Shown here piece after piece: positions 24,184 to 36,908 of a stretch of 64,000 nt of DNA; the stretch's first letter is position 1, and every line of letters starts with the position of its first letter. Below the pieces are notes generated by a model. It saw nothing but the letters and a program-made list of their open reading frames with translations. It had not been told where the DNA came from and did no database searches. The translations under genes were made by a program, and so were the position numbers. Location: assembly GCA_001986395.2 (NCBI GenBank), contig MQVO02000026.1, forward strand, positions 1 to 64,000, given 5' to 3'. The DNA comes from Irpex lacteus (taxonomy: Eukaryota > Basidiomycota > Agaricomycetes > Polyporales > Irpicaceae).

Positions 24184-26181
24184 TCATTGTTGCGGTCTGG
24201 GAGCCCATATCCACTCCTGCACGGCCTTCTCCGCGACGACGGGGTCAGTGGGCACGCTACGAGATCATAGGAAAAGCAAGACGTCAGAACGGCACAGACA
24301 CGAACATAGGCGAAAGAGTGTACGTACGTGAACTTGGGAATCCACCGACCATCCTTGTTCTGCGAGAAGAACCGCGGGATGTACTCCTCCCCTGACTCTT
24401 CACGCTGTCTGCGCAGTTCTCGCTGCGACTCTTCGACTGCCGTCTTCGCTTCCGTCGCAGCGTCCATGTCTTTCAGTTGGATCGCTTGTGTGAGCTTCGA
24501 CCATAGCCTAAGCCACACTACGTTAATCGGTGTGACTGTAGTCACCATACAGTGAGACGCACCTGCGTGACTCGTTTGGCTCCTGCTCGTCTTCGGGCTG
24601 CACGAACTTTGGCGCGATCTTACTGCCGTCCTTCACCACATCAAACAGCACTCTCTTGTCCCCCTAGAAAGAAGATCTCAGCAATCTTATCTCAACACCA
24701 CCACCAGACTTGATTGACGCCTATGCGCAAAGACGTACCTTCGTAAGCTTGTACTCCATTACGCCACTCCACTTGCCTGAGATCTCTCCCAAGTCCGTGT
24801 TCGTCGTCGTCTTCCTGATCTTGCCCGCGATCTGGTTGTACGCCCCCGTGAAGTACCCCTTCGTCTTGAACTGCATCTCCGCGCTCAAACCGAGACGTTC
24901 GTTCCGCGCCGTACAAGTGTCGCCCAGTTCCAGCACCATCTTCCCCCAGAGAATACCGCGCGCGTACATGTTGGGCATCGATATTACGTATTCTGCAACG
25001 AAAGGGGTGGTAAGGGTACGTGTATGGGACGGCATCGTGGGGAATCAGGCGAAGAGACGACCTACCACCGTCCTCTGGCCGTCCCATGAGCAGCACCCTA
25101 TTTTCACCCTCCATCGTGGTAGACACGCTGTTTCCGAGGAACTTGGACTTTGGCCTGAGCTCTCCGAGGATGCATAGTTTGTTTGCCGGGGAGATGTAAT
25201 AGAACGCGGAGACGGGGGGATGATGTGAGACTGCGGGTACAAGAGGCTGTGAGCGATGCGGGAGAGGCAAGTCCGAAGATGACGCGCACCTTGTTCGGCG
25301 ATGTAGAAGCCCTTCGAGCCATTAGAGTAGTCGTATCTGCAACGGAAGAATTCTCCGAGAATTGGGTTATATCTACGTGATGGACGGTTATCAGTTAGTG
25401 AGGCGAGATGAAGCGCCACTTCGAAGTCGGAGGGCGTGGTGGACGCGCAGCTGTGTACCCTGGGCCCACGCGCGTAGTCCGCAGCGCTGGGCACTGCCGT
25501 CAAGGACACGCGTCGGACGTACCCGAGCCACATTGCCCGGGTGGCGTACGTTGAGGGAACTCCATTCGAGGGGAGATAATAGACTTGACTTGCGAAAGTA
25601 GACTCACGGCTTCTTCACTCCTTTTGGCTTTATGTGCCATCCAGCCAGATAGTACTGAAGTACGCGTATGAACCGTTCCTCCGCTTCAGGACAGTTCTCA
25701 GCTCTAAAGGCAAAATACACTTGTAAGCTCCACCGGGATGTGGGTTGTGTGAATTGGAAGAGAGGACGTGCGCACCCGAAGATGAGATCTGGATGAGACA
25801 TAAAGTCCGTGATTCGCTCGAGCATGCTTCTAGGCTCGAGGACAAAGGTCGGAAAGGTGACTTTGTGGAGGTCCATGCCCACTCTGCCATGACGAGGACT
25901 GTCAGGATGTGACCTCTAACGCGATGTGGCGGGGTACGTACCTGAGCTGGGATATCAGCGACGAAATAATCGATCCCTCCTGCTCGTCCCTGGGTTCATC
26001 GTCAGCACTGTCAGCAACCAACCAGGACATGTCCGCTCGTGGAGTTTGGAGAGAGCGAGATCAGAGAAAAAGCGGATACGGACAGGATAGAGGTGTCATC
26101 TGGCTCTGTGTCCTCCGGGATTTTATCATCTAGGGAGGAACGTGGTTTCTTGGTAGTCGAGTTTCCGAATAAGCCCATCAT
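24184..26181 (-). CDS. Oxysterol-binding protein-related lipid transfer protein (OSH6/OSH7-like)
   Basis: The hallmark EQVSHHPP-type motif is present as VSHHPPVSAFYYISP, with the family blocks HKVTFPTFVLEPRSMLERIT, DFMSHPDLIFG, VLQYYLAGWHIKPKGVKKP, YNPILGEFFRCRYDY and GKWSGVMEYKLTK in order. The FVLEPRSMLERI lid region resembles the OSH6/OSH7 branch, which moves phosphatidylserine against PI4P at ER-plasma membrane contacts. There is no PH or ankyrin domain, so it is a short-type ORP. The start is MMGLFGNSTTKK (ATG at 26181, or 26178). About eight exons are joined by canonical introns, including one at 24327-24257. The last exon (24256-24184) ends KAVQEWIWAPRPQQ, TGA at 24186-24184. It looks intact. 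Confidence 0.88.
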
Positions 26182-27099
26182 CTTTGCAGATCACTGCGTG
26201 GCCTGTGGTCGTATGCGAGGTTGCAAGAGGGCCGTAGATCAAAGAGACGGTGGTCGAGTGCGAGGCTCGGTGTGTTCCTAAGTCGGAGCGATTAAAGAGT
26301 TAATGTGATTGTAATGGCCCGAGGCTGTGTTGTTCCTTGGCAGTTGGCGCGTTGACGCAGCGGGGCTGTTGGATGATATGATTCGAGCTCGCTGTTGTAG
26401 ACGACGTCGACGATGCTGCAGACGATGAGGGTGGGGGAAGAAGAGAGAGGCTGAGGAGGCGGAGAGCGCAGAGAGGTGTGGCTCAGCACGAGTGACGCAG
26501 TGCGGGCGGCGGATCCGGCCAAGGCGCTTCTCCACCCTTACTCAGTTCGCTAACACCCCTTTACAGCTTTATTCACTGCACCTATGATACTCGTACAAAA
26601 ATTCTGAAAAATGCACATCGTCTATGGATAAATTTCATGAGCCCTCGACGCCTCTCTCCGGCCGTCTTTTTCTTTCTTCGACTCAGATACCGCGTACCCC
26701 GCATTCGGGCCCATGATTTGCACATTTACGACACGTAAACATTCGGCGAGTATGTTTGCTGCTCGCGATCAGCACATAGATCGGATCCCCTCGAGGCAAT
26801 CCCTTCGCGTCAATCTCGAAAAAGGTGAGTGAGAATAACGTGGAACTGAGAGACCTGGCGTGTATTATCCAAACAGTGCTTCAACTCGGGTATCGTTGGG
26901 TTGGATTTCTTAGATTCGCAGCTAGAGTATCGAGCTTCACATTTGGATTCTTACTCGCTTTGGATCTCTGACTCTGCCGAGTCCGAATCACTCGTGTGGG
27001 TGTCCATTGGCAAGAAAAGCGGCCCTCCGTGTGTATGATAAGGCGCCGTCTCAGAATCCCCTTGACCTCCCGGGACCACAGAAGATGTCTGCAAACAAA
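26182..27099. other. Intergenic region between two minus-strand genes
   Basis: Holds the promoter of the oxysterol-binding gene and the 3' flank of the F-box gene. No further gene seen; minus-strand ORFs at 26278-26535 are Ser/Arg-rich and unconvincing. Confidence 0.4.
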
Positions 27100-28434
27100 T
27101 CAAAGTCTCAGCAAAGCTTCGAACTCCTCGTCAAATGAAAAACGACGTACACGACGACTGGGCAGTTCGTCCGGCCCATCCGATGCTCGCACATGCAGCA
27201 TGCGCCGGAAAGGAGCCAACGACCGCACCATATCCTTGTAAGCCCTGTTCACAGACGAACGGCGCGTGATGATCACGATGTGCTGCAGGTAGGGAAGCTT
27301 GTGGAGGAAGCGGCGGAGTGTCTCAAACTGCAGGTTCTCGAATTGCGTCTCCGCGTGCGTGATGTCGAGGTGGAAGATGATGGTATGCAGTTTCTCTGTG
27401 TGGATGGCGGCGAAGAGGCGTTCGATGCAGTGGCTGACTGCCGCGACGTGGTTTCCCCAGATCCGTGAGCTCTTTAGTGGGAAGCTTAGAGTGAGGGTCT
27501 CAAGGGCGGTGCACTCGGCTATTTGGGGTACACCGAAGAAGCTGTCTGAATGAATAAGGCGAGGTTAGTTTCCTTTCCCCTTGCAAGTCAATAGTAACTT
27601 ACGTCTCTTCCACTCCTCGAGGAGACGTTCGTCCTTGAAGGCGAGTCGCAGGGTGTGCAAGTGCGGCCCTGCACGAGCGAGAAACTCGCAGAGCACCAAA
27701 AGGGAAGCATGCCAGACGTGATACGTGAACGATCGAACGGTGTTTACGGACTCCGTCTGCGCAATCTCTTGCAGAAGACGATCGTATGTCATGGGCTCCG
27801 AGTTCAACTCGAGCGTCTCAAGCTGCAGACCCTTGCACAACGCCTGTGTCTCCCCAACCTGGGCCAACCCGCCATGCTCCCTCTCCACACAGAGCGTCTT
27901 GAGGCCGGGAAACCAGCTCACGATCTCATACAGACTCCTCGAAAAATGGCCCTTTCTGAAAACGAGCGTCCTCAGCCCGAGATGGTAGATCCTCGGCACC
28001 GGCACGAGTTCCGACGAGTCGTCCACGTGCCACTCCGCGTCGGTGAACGTGAGCACTTTGAGCCCCTGCAATTTCCGCACGACGTTCGCGAGCACGTACA
28101 GGTTGTACTCGTTCTTGTCCGAGCCACCGACGCTCATCGTGTGTCGGATGCTGTGCATGTCCATCGAGATGTGCAGTTCCCGCACCAGACCGCACACCTC
28201 GGGCGTCGTGCGCAGCGTCCGTGCGAACGGGTACCACAGGTACGTCGTCCCGGTCTCCTTGATGCTGACTTCGCGGAAGAGGTGCGGGCGCGTGCCGTAG
28301 TACCACGACTTGCATACGCGGGAGAGGTGCGCGAGCGTGCTCTTGTCGGAGCTGAGGTTGTCGATGATCTCGTAGAAGACCTCGGTGGGTACGGCCACCG
28401 CGCCGAACTGGATCGGGGTAGACGTCGACGACAC
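27100..28434 (-). CDS. F-box protein
   Basis: The ATG at 28434 begins MSSTSTPIQFGAV. Residues about 14-55 form an F-box: VPTEVFYEIIDNLSSDKSTL, then AHLSRVCKSWYYGTRP. The rest has leucine-rich-repeat-like spacing (LKVLTFTDAEWHV, LRTLVFRKGHF, LETLELNSEP) as in Agaricomycete F-box/LRR proteins that present substrates to SCF ubiquitin ligases. Exon 1 is 28434-27603. A canonical intron (27602-27546) leads to exon 2 with FGVPQIAECTALETLTL. Read through, exon 2 ends FDEEFEALLRL with TGA at 27102-27100. A GTGTAC...TTTGCAG intron near the end offers an alternative short tail. The substrate is unknown. The gene is intact. Confidence 0.8.
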
Positions 28435-28839
28435 TTCGTTCAGTCTGCCAAAGTTGAGTAAAGGGCCGTCGTGGGCTTTGGAGCTCTAGATGAAGGATGT
28501 ATCTCAGACCCCTGTACACAAACGTGTCTTTTTGTGACGCACCGTCAGTTTTGGGTCGACAGAGTGCCGTGACCGCTCGTGCAGTCCCAGCATGTCGCCC
28601 GTATGATCTGTTGTCAAAAGATGAAAAAGCGAGGGTTTGTTCAGAGTTGGAGGAGATGGTTGTTCGGGACAAAGCCCTTTGTCCATGCAAACAGCACCCA
28701 AATACGCGGATAATTGAGGCTAGGCGCTCCCTGCGTCACCTGGTGGTCCTTGTGGGTCCCACCGGCCCACCGGATCTGAATGGCGAACCACCGGCCATCG
28801 CACCGAACAGCCGAGCCCACAAAAAATAATTTCTAAGTA
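28435..28839. other. Intergenic 5' flank of the F-box gene, including the TA target site
   Basis: About 400 bp of ordinary intergenic DNA, ending in the TA (28838-28839) used as target by the Tc1/mariner element. Confidence 0.6.
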
Positions 28840-31800
28840 CAGTGCGAACTGGATAGACCCGACACCTCTCGGGAGCGCCCAAAATTGAGACAGAGGCTTC
28901 GTCCTTTGAGATTAGGAGGGAAACCGGCCGAAATGAGCGTAAATCTGAATTTTGGGTTTTGGGCGTCTATTCTCAATTTTTACAACAAAATATTTTAATA
29001 TTGTTATGCACAGTGTATCACTTAGCTACGTGTCTGCGTGATTAAGACTTACAACCTAAATTACTCAGTCTCTCGCATGGCTCGTCCGCGCAAAAGAGTC
29101 CGACTTGCACGGTCGCAAAGAGCTGCAGGCTCTCAGTACTTTGATAGAGGCCTGCTTCTTGATAGCATAGAGGCCCTACACGTCGATCCGGACTTTGTTC
29201 CGCAGGGCATTGATGATGTCGACAGTGATGAGGAAACTTGTGACTTGGTGGGAGAGTTCAGCCTCCTGGCTGATGAAATGGAGGAGGAGTCCGATGATGA
29301 AGCTTTAGATGAGGAAGACCTGGCTGAGAAGTTTGCTCAGCGTGAGGAAGCTGCAGTTGGTGAGGCTGTTGAACTGGCGAAGGAGTTCTGGAAGAAGACA
29401 TTGGATCAGGTGTGTCATGTCAAGAATATAAAGTGACACGAGATGAGCTCACCGCTGTCACTAAACAGAAACCGGCCCCAGGCCGAGCGGCACCTTTACT
29501 GGGGGCAAGATCAACTTACTCTGGTGCGGCGAAATCCACCGTTTACAAGCACAAGGCCAAATACAGGGCTGTGTCAGCAGGATGCGCCCGTGTTGACAGT
29601 TTCTTCCGCCCAAGAGCCCCCTCACCCCCGCTTGCAAACCTTATTGCGCTCCCGGACTTGCCTTCTGATGAGAGAGTGACAGTTGAACATGCACCTTCTG
29701 TCATTCGGGCTCCGGCGACAGATCTCGAGGGGCGTGATAAGTCCGCACAAGCAGCAGTCTTTTTGGACCCTGCTGGAGACGAGGTTGAGGAGGGGGGCTC
29801 TATGGAAGATAGTGTCCGCCTTCGTCTTGAGAAGCTAATCAAGATGGCAAAGAAACATAAGTCAGCGGCTGCTCTATTCAAGTTACACACCTTGAAGATG
29901 TATCTTGAGCTGTATGCAAAGATGAAGTTAAATCCCCGCATCAGCAACCCTGCTCAGCGTGCGAGCTTGAGCATCGCTCGATCAGTGGGAAGAGGAGCTT
30001 ACTTTGCACGTCAGTTGCGTCATTTGAAACTTTATGTCCATCGATTCGGTACTCTGCCGCCAAGTCGCACAGGAAAACATCATGCGCATCCTTCACTTCT
30101 CAACAACGAGCATATTGCCGTTGCAGTGCGTCGCTATTTGACAGTCCTTGCCGACGGTGAAGTAAGTTCATTACAAACCCTGCAACAACTCCAGACTCAC
30201 AGGTTATTCGCAGATCACGCCCTTAAAGTTAATGAAACAAGTTAACAACGAAATCATTCCCAATCTTGGACTCAACCTTGCAGGATCGACGATTTCGGAA
30301 GGCACGGCTCGTCGTTGGTTACGAAAGCTCGGATACGAACGAAGACTTGTCACGAAAGGGGTCTATGTTGATGGTCATGAGCGGCCAGATGTTGTGGAGT
30401 GCAGGAAGAAGTTTGTCGAAGAAATCAAGTCTCTTGAGCGGTGAGCTATTAATTCATGCCAGCAAGCACACTTACTCATCACTGTATAGCTACCGCACCC
30501 AATACGATGACAAAAACCTGGAGCCAACCGCACCGAATCTGGTGCCCGGAGAAAAGCGCCACATTGCGGTGTTTCAAGATGAGTCCATCTTTCACGTCGG
30601 CGACCTTGCGAAATGGGCGTGGTGTCGAGAAGGCAGGGTACCGTTGCGAAAAAAGGGGCAAGGGCGGCCGATCCATGTGTCAGACTTTGTTGTTGAAGAT
30701 ACAGGTCGTCTTTGCCTCTCACCAGAGCAGGTCAAGCATCAGGAGTCCCTCCCTCGTGCGGAGAGACTGCCTGCATACGACGCGCGTGAGATAATTTATC
30801 CGGGGAAGAACTACGATGGATATTGGACAGCAGAGAAGCTGCTAAATCAAGTAAGTTGGCATCATCGAAACCTATCTGCTCTGGACTCACCGTGAAACAC
30901 AGCTGCGAACCATGATTAAGATTTTTGAGTATCTCTTCCCCGATGCCATTGCCACGGTCTATTTTGATCACTCAACTGGGCATGAAGCTTTCGCATCGAA
31001 CTCGCTCAACGCACGTGAGATGAACGTGAAGCCCGGCGGTGCACAGCGACACATGCACGACACAACAATTCCCATGGATAATCCTAATCCGGAGCTTCGC
31101 GGTCAACGTCAAACTATGAATTTTCCTGATGATTTACCCCCCACTCACCAGTATTATGCATTCAGAGGACAGCCAAAAGGAATGCGCATCATTCTCGAGG
31201 AGCGTGGTCTTTATGAGTGGATGCGAGAGAAGAACGGAGGACGAAAGCCTGTCGGGATTTGTCAGGACTGCAAGATGTCGCAGAAGGCTCGAGATAAGAA
31301 GGCGCGTGAAGAGGCAGCCTCGAAAATCGGAGCTGATGATGGGGATGATCAATGGGAAGACGACGACGATCATGCGGAGGATTGCGACGTCGATCCGATT
31401 AACACCTCGTCGCACTGTTGCATGCAGCGAGTGTTGTCTATGCAAGCAGATTTTCGCTCGGAAAAGCCCATGATCCAGCTTTTCCTGGAGGAAGCGGGCC
31501 ATAAATGCTACTTCCTGCCGAAATTCCACTGTGAGTTCAATCCGATAGAAATGTACTGGGGTTGGGTGAAGCGGCGTAAGTAGTTAATTACTCACTTCTA
31601 CACTTCATTGAAGTTTATTCACGTTATGCATCATATTTTCAGGTTTCCGATGCCTCGCTGATGGAACTTTCAAGACTGGAAAAGCACTGTTACCTGATCT
31701 GCTCGACTCATGCGAGACGAAGACGATTCGCGCCTTCTTTCGCAAGTCATGGAGGTACATGGATGCTTACAGGTGCGTTCCGAAGCTTTTTGTGCTCATG

Positions 31801-32233
31801 TCACAAAACTAATGTTTTACTCTCGTGTACAGCAAGGGTCTTACCCCACAGCAGGTCGAATTTGCTGTCAAGAAATATACTTCACACCGTCGCATCCCCG
31901 CAAGCGTAATGATGAATGTGACCATGCTCGATAATCCCTTCTGAGCGTGGCCACGACGAGCGGTTGCGGGGGTCGGGTAGGTGCACGGGGTCACTTTACA
32001 TAAGCGGATTACCTTTTATAGAATTAAACACCTGCCTAATTAGGAAAGTCTCAATTTCGAGGACTTAAAATTTTCAAACGTTGAGTACAATACTTTGGAC
32101 GAGATAATCCGATAGCTACAGTCTATATCTATGTAATTGATACGTTTTCAAGAAGTTCGGCGATGTTTTCTAGTGCCTATTAAGGAAGTTAAAATGGGGG
32201 CGCCAAGAGGTCGGTTTTGACCGGTTCGCACTG
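28840..32233 (+). mobile_element. Complete Tc1/mariner-type DNA transposon, 3,394 bp
   Basis: The left end is CAGTGCGAACTGG and the right end, complemented, is CAGTGCGAACCGG. Imperfect inverted similarity runs on for about 50 bp (CTCTCGGGAGCGCCC against CTCTTGGCGCCCC). TA dinucleotides flank both ends (28838-28839 and 32234-32235), the target duplication of this superfamily. It carries one transposase gene in seven exons with no visible lesion. It lies 2 bp from a second TA-flanked element. Confidence 0.92.
29077..31944 (+). CDS. Tc1/mariner-family DDE transposase, seven exons, apparently intact
   Basis: Exons are 29077-29409, 29469-30161, 30214-30440, 30490-30850, 30903-31575, 31643-31772 and 31833-31944. 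All introns have GT-AG ends and all phases agree. The N part is acidic (LVGEFSLLADEMEEESDDE). A helix-turn-helix-like segment, TISEGTARRWLRKLGY, precedes the catalytic domain. The catalytic acids are in FQDESIFHV, VYFDHSTGHEAF and CEFNPIEMYWGWVKRR, the D, D and E of the DDE triad. A Cys-rich insert (GICQDCKMSQ) lies before the third motif. The protein ends ASVMMNVTMLDNPF, TGA at 31942-31944. This long, intron-rich type is common in basidiomycetes. With intact ends and TA flanks it may be mobile. Confidence 0.9.
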
Positions 32234-32258
32234 TAGGTACAGGGTTTGCCCGGTCCTT

Positions 32259-32266
32259 GAAAGACC
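32259..32266. repeat. 8-bp target site duplication, left copy (GAAAGACC)
   Basis: Lies directly before the CTCCTGTG terminus of the KDZ element. The identical octamer follows the right terminus. Eight base pairs is the duplication size I know for Zisupton-type (KDZ) elements. Confidence 0.92.
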
Positions 32267-32985
32267 CTCCTGTGTAACACCAGATCACAGGCTAATTAGC
32301 TCCGGATTCCGTATCGCTCCGCCGAGCTAATTAGCCTTGACTCCCCCTGAAACAGCTTACCAGGTAATGTACCAGCTGTTTTTCTCGATCCCATCAATCC
32401 CGCCGCTATCTCGTCACTCCTGCTGTCGTTTGGTAGCTGCGTGGCCTGCCGCTCCTTGCCGAGTCCCATCAGTCCGCCGCCGGTCTGGAGTTCCCTGTGG
32501 TCCCATCATCTGCTCACGTGTAAACTATATAGTTCTTATGTAATCCATCGTTCCGTACCATACCGTCCTTTCCCCTGAGTCTAGACTGCCCCCCGGCGCT
32601 CTCCCTTCCATTGCAGCACTGTCCCATCACTGTCTCACGTGCAACTGTATAGTTCTTATGTCATCAGTCGCTCCCGTGCCACACTGCCGTTCCCTCGTCA
32701 TATGGCCCTTTCCCCTGAGTCTAGACTGTCCTCCGGCGTCTTCCCCACCACACAGCCCTTTCCCCTGAGTCCAGGCTGCCCGGGCGCTTTCCCTTCCCTT
32801 GCAGCACCGTCCCTGATGTCATCCGTCGTGCCACGCGGCGATTCCCTTGAGTCCGGGCGTTTTCCCCTCCCTTGCAGCTACCATTCTATCACTGGTACAC
32901 GTGCAGCTGCACAGTTCTTACTCTTATGTAATCTGTTCCTGCTATCCCGGACTCCCCGTGTTCAGAGTTCGAGCAGGCGCCTTCC
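32267..32985 (+). repeat. KDZ left terminal inverted repeat
   Basis: About 720 bp, inversely repeated at the right end. Near the tip it holds the palindrome GAGCTAATTAGC twice. Further in are repeated stretches of CCCTTTCCCCTGAGTCTAGA and CGTGCAACTGTATAGTTCTT. The inner limit is approximate (similarity fades near 32985). Confidence 0.85.
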
Positions 32986-33904
32986 CCAGCGTAATTGTAC
33001 ATTAGTTAATGTGCTGGTTGTCGTTGGTTCATTGTATTCATGGCCTTGTTAGTGCGGCAATCACATGTGTCTTTGCAGCGGCCGTCTGCGTAGTGTTTAG
33101 ATTTTGTAGTATAACTGAGTGCATATCTGGTGGCGTTGGCCAGGGGCAATGTTTTGTTGTTAGCGTGCTGGCGCTGTAACTCAATCGACTGCAGATCTTG
33201 ATGGTCTAGACGCAGGCGAGGTGCGCGCTCCGAGATGACGAGCAATAGTTTAATTATAATGATCTCGGACGCCACGTGCCACGCCGATCAGCCAGGGTGA
33301 GAGTTCAACTGATCTCTCGAAGTTTATCTCGTTCACTCACTGCATTCCCACCCATTGCTCTTGGTATGTCTGCCAAAGCAAAGAAGCTGCGTTCAAGTGC
33401 TCGACAAGTCAAGACTATTATCAACGATGCGAGAGGTCTATCGGCCGTCAAGAAGTCCCTCTCGCAAGTCGCTGAGGAGGGTCGCCTTGCGCTGAAGAAC
33501 AGGGCACAGGCATTGCAAGGTACACCCATCTTCTCAACGCCAACAACTCTGTTGACGTGTTATTAGCCATGCCCGCCGCTACACGCGCTGCCATGAACCA
33601 GATAGTACAAGACAACGGCGCGCCTCCCGACGAGATAACCTGGGGAGCGTACAGCGCGTTGACAGCGGAAGAAGAGGATTGGATGGATGTTGATGAAAAC
33701 GAAGGGCCCGTAGATGCCTCGCACGCACCAGACTATGTAGGCTTTTCTGAAAAATCCTTACTGTACCAATAATTTATTTCTGAAAAGCTATTGCTAGTAG
33801 GAAAGGCCTCTAGAGAGAGCCAGTGCGAGAAATGCTTAGTAATGCAAGTTATAGGTAAGCAGCCCATATCAGGACAGTATGCAGTGAGCCGGGCATATAT
33901 GGGT

Positions 33905-35328
33905 GTGGCCACAAATTGATGGGATCAATAATATACCAAAAAAAGCGCCCGAAAGTGTAAAAGGCTGAAAAGTGGCCACATCAAAAAAATACCACTTCCA
34001 GGGCCTAGGGAGGGTATATCAGACCTCATCTGCATGCCTGATATGGAGTGTGGCCAGGTGGTAGTGTCCCAATAAGGCTACGATTGTGGGCGCTTATTTT
34101 GGCGATTTTGATCGTGGCCACAGAATTGATGGGACATGGTATTGGTGCAGCCCCCTGGTTGTTTTAGGGCAACTTTATGTAGAAATGTTCTCTAGACTTG
34201 TGGGATTCAGAATATATAATTACTTTGGCCAGGGGATGTCTAGAAAGTGTACAAAATGCGATTCAATATCAGATCTAGCCAGATCTGGATCTGATGCACA
34301 CAGATCCTTTTCCAGCACCTGAACCGGTTGGGGGATCCTCTAGTAAATTTAGGATAGTGATATTGGATATATAGAGCATGTCAGTGCAAATTTTGGGGCT
34401 TATCAGACGGTGGCTTGATATGGATCTGCATGGGGGTGCCTGAAAATGTGGCCAGGTTGATCCAGGGTGAATGGGGAGCCCTAATAATGATCAGAAGAGT
34501 TTATCCTAATCCTATATAGTGCACTGACAAGGGCAAAAAGGAATTTTGACGATAGCTTCACTGGTGGGGGAGATATGACCCATGTGCTCCTCCTCCCCTC
34601 CCCCTCCCAAAAAAGCGCCTACAGCAGCTTGCAGATTTGATGGGGGGCTTTAGCAATGACTCATAATTATATTTGGGTGTATTATACACGTTCTGATGTA
34701 GTTTTCAGGCCTCAATCACGCGTCTAGATGGAGATCTGCAGGGGTGTGCCTGGCACTGTGGCCAGGCTGATCAGGGGGGAAGGGATGGTAAAAATAATGA
34801 TCTGGAGCGTGTTTTCTAACTGCCCATATTATATCTAGAGTATACAAAAGGAACTGGGACGATAGCTTTACTGGTGGGTGAGATCTGGACCATGTGCTCC
34901 TCCTCCCCTGGACCCCTCCCAAAAGTCGCGCTATTTTAGGGGAAAGATTGATGGGGTGCCTTAGATATTTTAGGACATTGCTTTAGAGTATATATGACAC
35001 GTCTGTATCATTTTTTGAGTTTCCCAGAGCGTGCCTTCATATAGCAATCAACTGGTCACAAGACACTGTGGCCAGCTCTCTACAGGCAGGATGGGGGACT
35101 CTGGTAATAAACTAAGCTTCGGATATAGGTGCCCCATACCTCCTCAATATTATCCAGAAGGAATTTTGATGATAGCTGCTCAGGGGAGGGCTCAGTGAGC
35201 ATGTCTTCCTCCTCCTCCTCCTCCCCCCCAAAAAGCGTCCTCCCCTGGATCACACACTCAGGGGAGGACCAAAATAACACTTGGACAATTTTACCAAACA
35301 TATACACAACATATATACCAAGTTTCAG
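33905..35328 (+). repeat. Left arm of the foldback insertion
   Basis: 1,424 bp, repeated in inverted orientation at 35485-36908. It starts GTGGCCACAAATTGATGGG. Confidence 0.85.
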
Positions 35329-35484
35329 GTTCCCCCTATCAATAATTCCTTCCCAATGCATCATACAGTGCAGAACACAGGGTTAGGTTACATATGTACT
35401 TGCAGACACTGTCTCAAATGTGTCTCTCCCAGTGTATATCACTACTGTGAACGCTCTAGGGGGGGTAAAAATGATTGGGGATGG

Positions 35485-36908
35485 CTGAAACTTGGCATAC
35501 ATATGTGCTATATGTTTGGTAAAATTGTCCAAGTGTTATTTTGGTCCTCCCCTGAGTGTGTGATCCAGGGGAGGACGCTTTTTGGGGGGGAGGAGGAGGA
35601 GGAGGAAGACATGCTCACTGAGCCCTCCCCTGAGCAGCTATCATCAAAATTCCTTCTGGATAATATTGAGGAGGTATGGGGCACCTATATCCGAAGCTTA
35701 GTTTATTACCAGAGTCCCCCATCCTGCCTGTAGAGAGCTGGCCACAGTGTCTTGTGACCAGTTGATTGCTATATGAAGGCACGCTCTGGGAAACTCAAAA
35801 AATGATACAGACGTGTCATATATACTCTAAAGCAATGTCCTAAAATATCTAAGGCACCCCATCAATCTTTCCCCTAAAATAGCGCGACTTTTGGGAGGGG
35901 TCCAGGGGAGGAGGAGCACATGGTCCAGATCTCACCCACCAGTAAAGCTATCGTCCCAGTTCCTTTTGTATACTCTAGATATAATATGGGCAGTTAGAAA
36001 ACACGCTCCAGATCATTATTTTTACCATCCCTTCCCCCCTGATCAGCCTGGCCACAGTGCCAGGCACACCCCTGCAGATCTCCATCTAGACGCGTGATTG
36101 AGGCCTGAAAACTACATCAGAACGTGTATAATACACCCAAATATAATTATGAGTCATTGCTAAAGCCCCCCATCAAATCTGCAAGCTGCTGTAGGCGCTT
36201 TTTTGGGAGGGGGAGGGGAGGAGGAGCACATGGGTCATATCTCCCCCACCAGTGAAGCTATCGTCAAAATTCCTTTTTGCCCTTGTCAGTGCACTATATA
36301 GGATTAGGATAAACTCTTCTGATCATTATTAGGGCTCCCCATTCACCCTGGATCAACCTGGCCACATTTTCAGGCACCCCCATGCAGATCCATATCAAGC
36401 CACCGTCTGATAAGCCCCAAAATTTGCACTGACATGCTCTATATATCCAATATCACTATCCTAAATTTACTAGAGGATCCCCCAACCGGTTCAGGTGCTG
36501 GAAAAGGATCTGTGTGCATCAGATCCAGATCTGGCTAGATCTGATATTGAATCGCATTTTGTACACTTTCTAGACATCCCCTGGCCAAAGTAATTATATA
36601 TTCTGAATCCCACAAGTCTAGAGAACATTTCTACATAAAGTTGCCCTAAAACAACCAGGGGGCTGCACCAATACCATGTCCCATCAATTCTGTGGCCACG
36701 ATCAAAATCGCCAAAATAAGCGCCCACAATCGTAGCCTTATTGGGACACTACCACCTGGCCACACTCCATATCAGGCATGCAGATGAGGTCTGATATACC
36801 CTCCCTAGGCCCTGGAAGTGGTATTTTTTTGATGTGGCCACTTTTCAGCCTTTTACGCTTTCGGGCGCTTTTTTTGGTATATTATTGATCCCATCGATTT
36901 GTGGCCAC
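35485..36908 (-). repeat. Right arm of the foldback insertion
   Basis: Reverse complement of 33905-35328 with few differences. The few mismatches suggest a recent origin or ongoing arm-to-arm gene conversion. Confidence 0.85.

Noticed and set aside
27655..28461. 268-codon plus-strand ORF
   Set aside because: Antisense shadow of the F-box gene, which has a recognisable domain and intron.
34086..34322. 78-codon ORF mirrored at 36491-36727 and a 94-codon ORF mirrored at 35080-35364 / 35452-35733
   Set aside because: Identical on both arms because of the palindrome; no family resemblance and no codon-like conservation.
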